Below are positions 9,190 through 12,500 of a stretch of 12,500 bases of DNA, one piece after another (position 1 is the first letter of the stretch; each line of letters opens with the position of its first letter). The stretch lies in assembly GCA_002104895.1 (NCBI GenBank), contig MCFG01000028.1, forward strand, positions 145,001-157,500, given 5' to 3'. This DNA comes from Anaeromyces robustus. Lineage: Eukaryota; Neocallimastigomycota; Neocallimastigomycetes; Neocallimastigales; Neocallimastigaceae. A program made the position numbers and the translations under genes. The notes beneath the pieces were generated by a model. That model did no database searches. It saw nothing but the letters and a program-made list of their open reading frames with translations, and was not told the origin of the DNA.

Positions 9190-9350
9190 CTACGATCTTC
9201 AATGTATATAATATTGAGTGATGAATGATACCAAATATATTCTATTACAACTTTTATATTAAATACAAAATTATTTAATGATACAATTTTATTAATAATA
9301 ATAATAATAATCCGTATTGATTAATAGAAATAAAAAAGGAAAAATTGTTT

Positions 9351-10191
9351 TATTAAAAAAAATAAGTATATAAAGAAAATGTTACTAAATTATATTAATT
9401 TTATATATTTTTGTTCATCCCTTTTTTTTTTTATTATATTTATATTAAAGTATATATTATTGATTAATTTGAACATTTAATCATTATTTTATTATGTATT
9501 CATTTTTTTTTATATAGGTTAATTAATAAATTAATAATATGTTTTATTCTAATAAATAATAGAAAGAATATAATTGAGATTAACTTGCAACAGAATTTTT
9601 TTTGTTGCAACTTTATTGTGAAAACAATTTATTTATGAAAGTTTAAAAATTAATACGATATTAAATATAGTTAAAGCTTATAATTAATAATTAATAAATA
9701 ATTAAATAGATATGAAAAAATAAAATTATTAAATAATATAACAAATTATTAAATGAAATATAACAAATTATATAATAACAATATTAATGATGAAAATTTT
9801 AATTATTAATAAATTTGTGTTTAACCTTAAAACTCTTAATAAAAATCATTATATTTATGATATTACCATTATAATTATGTGTCTGATAACAACATTTGTA
9901 TAGTGAATAATATATCTATTAACAAAATTCCTTTATTATTATTATTTTTATTATATTATATATTAAATAATATAATAAAATCCTCATATATTAATCCTTT
10001 ATTTTCTTTTTCTTTTTTTTATAAACCTTTTTTTTCTTTCAATTTTTAATTGTATTAATTATAATATATAATTTATATAATCTTTAATATATATAATATA
10101 TATATATTAATTTAATATATGTAATTAATAATAAAAATTTTAATTTTTTATATATTATATAATCTATATAATATTATAATTTTAAAATATT
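9351..10191. other. AT-rich spacer with one small hairpin
   Basis: No gene is visible. A 7-bp inverted repeat TTGCAAC/GTTGCAA at 9585-9591 and 9604-9610 could form a short hairpin with a T-rich loop. The downstream T/C runs around 9998-10040 are similar to linkers elsewhere in the window. Confidence 0.55.
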
Positions 10192-10355
10192 TATTTTTCC
10201 TGTTATTTTTTAAAATAGGGAAATTAAAAATTAAAAATAAATCATTAAACAATAGTAAATAATTATGTTTGTAATATATATTTTTCCTGTTATTTTTTAA
10301 AATAGGGAAATTAAAATAAATCATTAAACAATAGTAAATAATTATGTTTGTAATA
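10192..10355. repeat. two-copy tandem repeat, period 87 bp
   Basis: Copies at 10192-10276 and 10279-10355 share TATTTTTCCTGTTATTTTTT, AAAATAGGGAAATTAAAA and CATTAAACAATAGTAAATAA. Copy 2 lacks 8 bp in the A-rich middle. Each copy holds an imperfect hairpin: TTTCC(TGT)TATTTT facing AAAATA(G)GGAAA across a TT loop. An open frame on the minus strand over this region merely repeats itself with the tandem unit and is not a gene. Confidence 0.92.
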
Positions 10356-10382
10356 CAAGATAAGTTATAAATAATTTTTATC

Positions 10383-10510
10383 ATGCGATTATCCTATTAA
10401 ATTTATGGATGGGAGTCCAGTACCAAATTTCTTGCGTAACAATTGAATTTATTATGAGCATATATGATGTAATGAGCTACAGAAAGTTATACCGCCTTTA
10501 TTTACATTTA
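10383..10510. pseudogene. possible gene remnant, strand unresolved
   Basis: About 32% G+C over 140 bp, with sharp edges against AT desert. The plus strand reads DYPIKFMDGSPVPNFLRNN, then TGA, IYYEHI, TGA, CNELQKVIPPLFTFSVM and TGA. The minus strand reads RRYNFL, TAG, LITSYMLIINSIVTQEIWYW, then TPIHKFNRIIA and TGA. Both look like protein and neither is intact. No tRNA or snRNA signature was found, although GCCTTTATTTAC slightly resembles a U5 loop. Most likely it is a fragment of a lost or transferred gene. Confidence 0.3.
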
Positions 10511-12360
10511 GTGTGATGTGAATTTTTTTTTTTTTAATGAAATTTGAATATTATACATATATTAATGATATAAAGATTTTATAATTTTTATATATTTTAT
10601 ATATTTTATATCTTTTTATATTTTTCATAAATAATAAATAATATGTTAAATTTTCTTTTTTAATAAATACTCTGTTTAAAATATAAAAAAAAATATCCTA
10701 CAGAAGTACTGATCTATTTTTTATAGACACTGGAAGTATTGATATATTTTTTTAATGAATAATTATTATAGTATAAAAAATCAAAAAAAAAAAAAAAATA
10801 GGTTTAAATATTATTAAAATTATAATTTTTAAAAAAAATTTAATTATTATATATATATTTATTTATATAATTATATATTATTAATTTATTTATTAATTAA
10901 TCCAAATTTTAATTAAAATTGATTTTCATTATTCATTATTAATTAATAAAAATTATCATTAGAGAAGTTTTTCTTTTTCTTGGAATTGTTAAATATTTTT
11001 AATTTTAATAATTAAAAAAAAATTAATTAATTTTTTTGTTATACATTATACATTTATTTTAATATAAACTTTCAATTTGTACTACCTAATCATAAATGTA
11101 AATAAAATAAATGAATAAATAAATAAATAAAATTTAAAAACAAATTTTAATAATAATTAAATCACACACACGCACATTTTTATATATAAAAACAATTTTA
11201 ATAATAATTAAATCACATTTTTATATAATTTTATGTATTATTCCATTAAGAAAAAAAATTTTAAATTATTAATAAATACTTCATTTATGATGCTTTTTGT
11301 AAAAAAAAAAACAAAACTTTTTGTAAAAAAGAAAAAAAAATGTATTAAAAAAAAATAATATACAAAAATGAATTAAAATATTGTTTTCTAAATTTTCGAT
11401 AACATTAAAATTCTGAAATAGAAAGATTGTATATTAGGGACAATTTTGCTATTAAAATTATTTTATCAATATTTTAATATTTTAATACAATATAATATTA
11501 TTAACTAAATAAAGCAAATACAAGAAAACCATAATTATTATTATATATAAATATCATAATAAATAATAAGAATATAAAAATAATACAATTTATAATTTAA
11601 TAATACACAACTCTATACTATATGTCTAAATTAGGTATATATATTTATTTGTCATAAAAAACCAGTTTTTCATTCTAGAATTTTTATCTTCTTTTTTGTT
11701 AATCATTGAATTTCTAATTGATTTATAATATGATACTATAATAACTTAATATTCTTTCTATTTATTTTTGTTTATAATTTATTTAATTATTCCTTTTTTA
11801 TACATCTTTTTATATACAAATATTTATATACAAACTATAAATTACTAGATCATATTATGACCAATTAGAGTTACAATCTTATTGTACTCTTCTATAACTA
11901 TGTTATATGTACAAAAAAAAAGAACTGTTACATTCCATATAAAAATTTTAATATTAATAATATTAATATATATAACTATTATTTTTTATTACTTAATAAT
12001 AAATACTATTAAATTAAAGTAATATTAATTATATTAATGAAATATTGTTAATATATTAACAAGGTTAATTATGGGTTAAAGCATAATTAATATTATTAAA
12101 TGTTTTTTTTTTTCTTTTCTTTTTAGGAATATTTATTATATATTATTAATAATAATACGAAATTTAATTTAACAACATTTATGTTTTTTTTATATTTTGT
12201 ATTCTTTCCATATTTATATTTAATGTCATTTTAATATTTTTTTAATTTAAAATTTGAACAAAAATATATTAATTAAAGGAATAAACAAAAAAAAAAAAAA
12301 AATATTATTAAAGTGAATTAAAATGAATGAATAATAAATGATACTAAATAATATATAACT
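10511..12360. other. AT-rich desert
   Basis: No intact gene, tRNA or coding-like composition on either strand. Small direct repeats occur, such as GAAGTACTGATCTATTTTT with GGAAGTATTGATATATTTTT near 10702-10753, and the duplication at 11141-11228 listed separately. A T/C tract followed by TAG at about 12104-12126 resembles an acceptor site, but nothing protein-like follows it. Confidence 0.6.
11141..11228. repeat. ~50-bp tandem duplication with CA repeat
   Basis: Copies begin at about 11141 and 11193, sharing TTTTAATAATAATTAAATCA and CATTTTTATATA. The first copy has an extra ACACACACGCAC stretch, a small CA microsatellite. Confidence 0.85.
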
Positions 12361-12492
12361 AATAATATATAATATATAATATATAGCATATTGTATATAA
12401 TATATAATATATAATATATAATATATAATATATAATATATAATATATAGTATATAATATATATTATATAATATATAGTATATAATATATAAT
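12361..12492. repeat. AT minisatellite, period 7 (TAATATA)
   Basis: Near-perfect tandem TAATATA units to the window edge, with occasional variants (AGCATATTGTATA near 12385, TATAGTATA near 12447 and 12475). The array may continue beyond the window. Confidence 0.92.
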
Positions 12493-12500
12493 ATTTAATG

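Larger units (their letters stand above)
8637..9350. repeat. tandem duplication of a ~275-440 bp unit
   Basis: Unit 1 (8637-9074) and unit 2 (9075-about 9350) both begin ACTAATAGTA and share AAACCAATTAAAA, AGACAAACTATTTGTA, CTACGATCTTC and AAATATATTCTATTACAAC. They end in (AAT)n followed by TTAATAGAAATAAAA and AGGAAAAA. They differ by scattered substitutions. Unit 1 has a far longer (AAT)n section, while unit 2 has 56 extra bases at 9134-9189, between ACTATTTGTA and CTACGATC. No open frame spans a unit and the ends lack the TG...CA of long terminal repeats, so a simple tandem duplication is preferred over a mobile element. Confidence 0.88.

Noticed and set aside
8637-9350. Pair of long terminal repeats around an element
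   Set aside because: No TG...CA ends, no coding sequence between the copies and no target-site duplication; the intervening DNA is a microsatellite.
9585-9610. TTGCAAC/GTTGCAA hairpin as a terminator
   Set aside because: Seven-base stem with a 12-base loop, no adjacent gene, and intrinsic terminators of this kind are bacterial.
10148-10384. 78-codon open frame on the minus strand
   Set aside because: Its peptide repeats itself because it spans the 87-bp DNA tandem repeat; composition is I, N, Y, K and L only.
10383-10510. tRNA or U5 snRNA gene
   Set aside because: No acceptor stem, T-arm motif or Sm site; the GCCTTTATTTAC segment departs from the conserved U5 loop.
12104-12130. Acceptor-like pyrimidine tract plus TAG, suggesting an exon
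   Set aside because: The following bases are low-complexity AT with no open, protein-like frame.

Overview
The window is extremely A+T-rich eukaryotic nuclear DNA; by eye most non-coding stretches are about 90% A+T. It has long T and A homopolymers and many (AAT)n/(AT)n microsatellites. One gene is certain: an intron-rich cct7 on the minus strand, encoding the eta subunit of the cytosolic chaperonin CCT/TRiC. Its protein looks fungal in several diagnostic stretches (for example [27 protein letters not shown] and [17 protein letters not shown]). A fungal protein in DNA of this composition points to an anaerobic gut fungus (Neocallimastigomycota). A dictyostelid is the main alternative. This assignment is an inference.

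Layout. Positions 1-700 are low-complexity AT DNA beyond the 3' end of cct7. Positions 779-4140 hold eight cct7 exons (551 codons) separated by seven introns of 129-440 bp. A 15-bp first exon carrying the start codon is proposed at 4771-4785. Positions 4790-6260 are featureless AT DNA. Positions 6262-7427 are a composite repeat array built from two modules and T/C-rich linkers; it holds nine exact copies of the palindrome TTAACTGTTAA. Positions 7812-8314 are a richer island (about 32% G+C in its first 180 bp) that reads as a decayed or unusually coded gene. It opens with a good ATG and is interrupted by TAG, TAA, TAA, TAA and TGA, plus a frame change at an A13 run. Positions 8637-9350 are a tandemly duplicated block whose first copy carries an expanded (AAT)n minisatellite. 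Positions 10192-10355 are a two-copy tandem repeat, immediately followed by a second 32% G+C island (10383-10510) that may be a gene remnant. The rest, to 12360, is AT desert, and the window ends in a 7-bp-period AT minisatellite.

Functionally this is one housekeeping gene next to about 7.7 kb of repeat-rich DNA without intact genes. The points most worth following are the island at 7812-8314, whose stops are almost all TAA/TAG where cct7 uses only standard-code glutamine codons, and the 6.3-7.4 kb array with its clustered 11-bp palindrome. No intact novel multi-gene system is visible.
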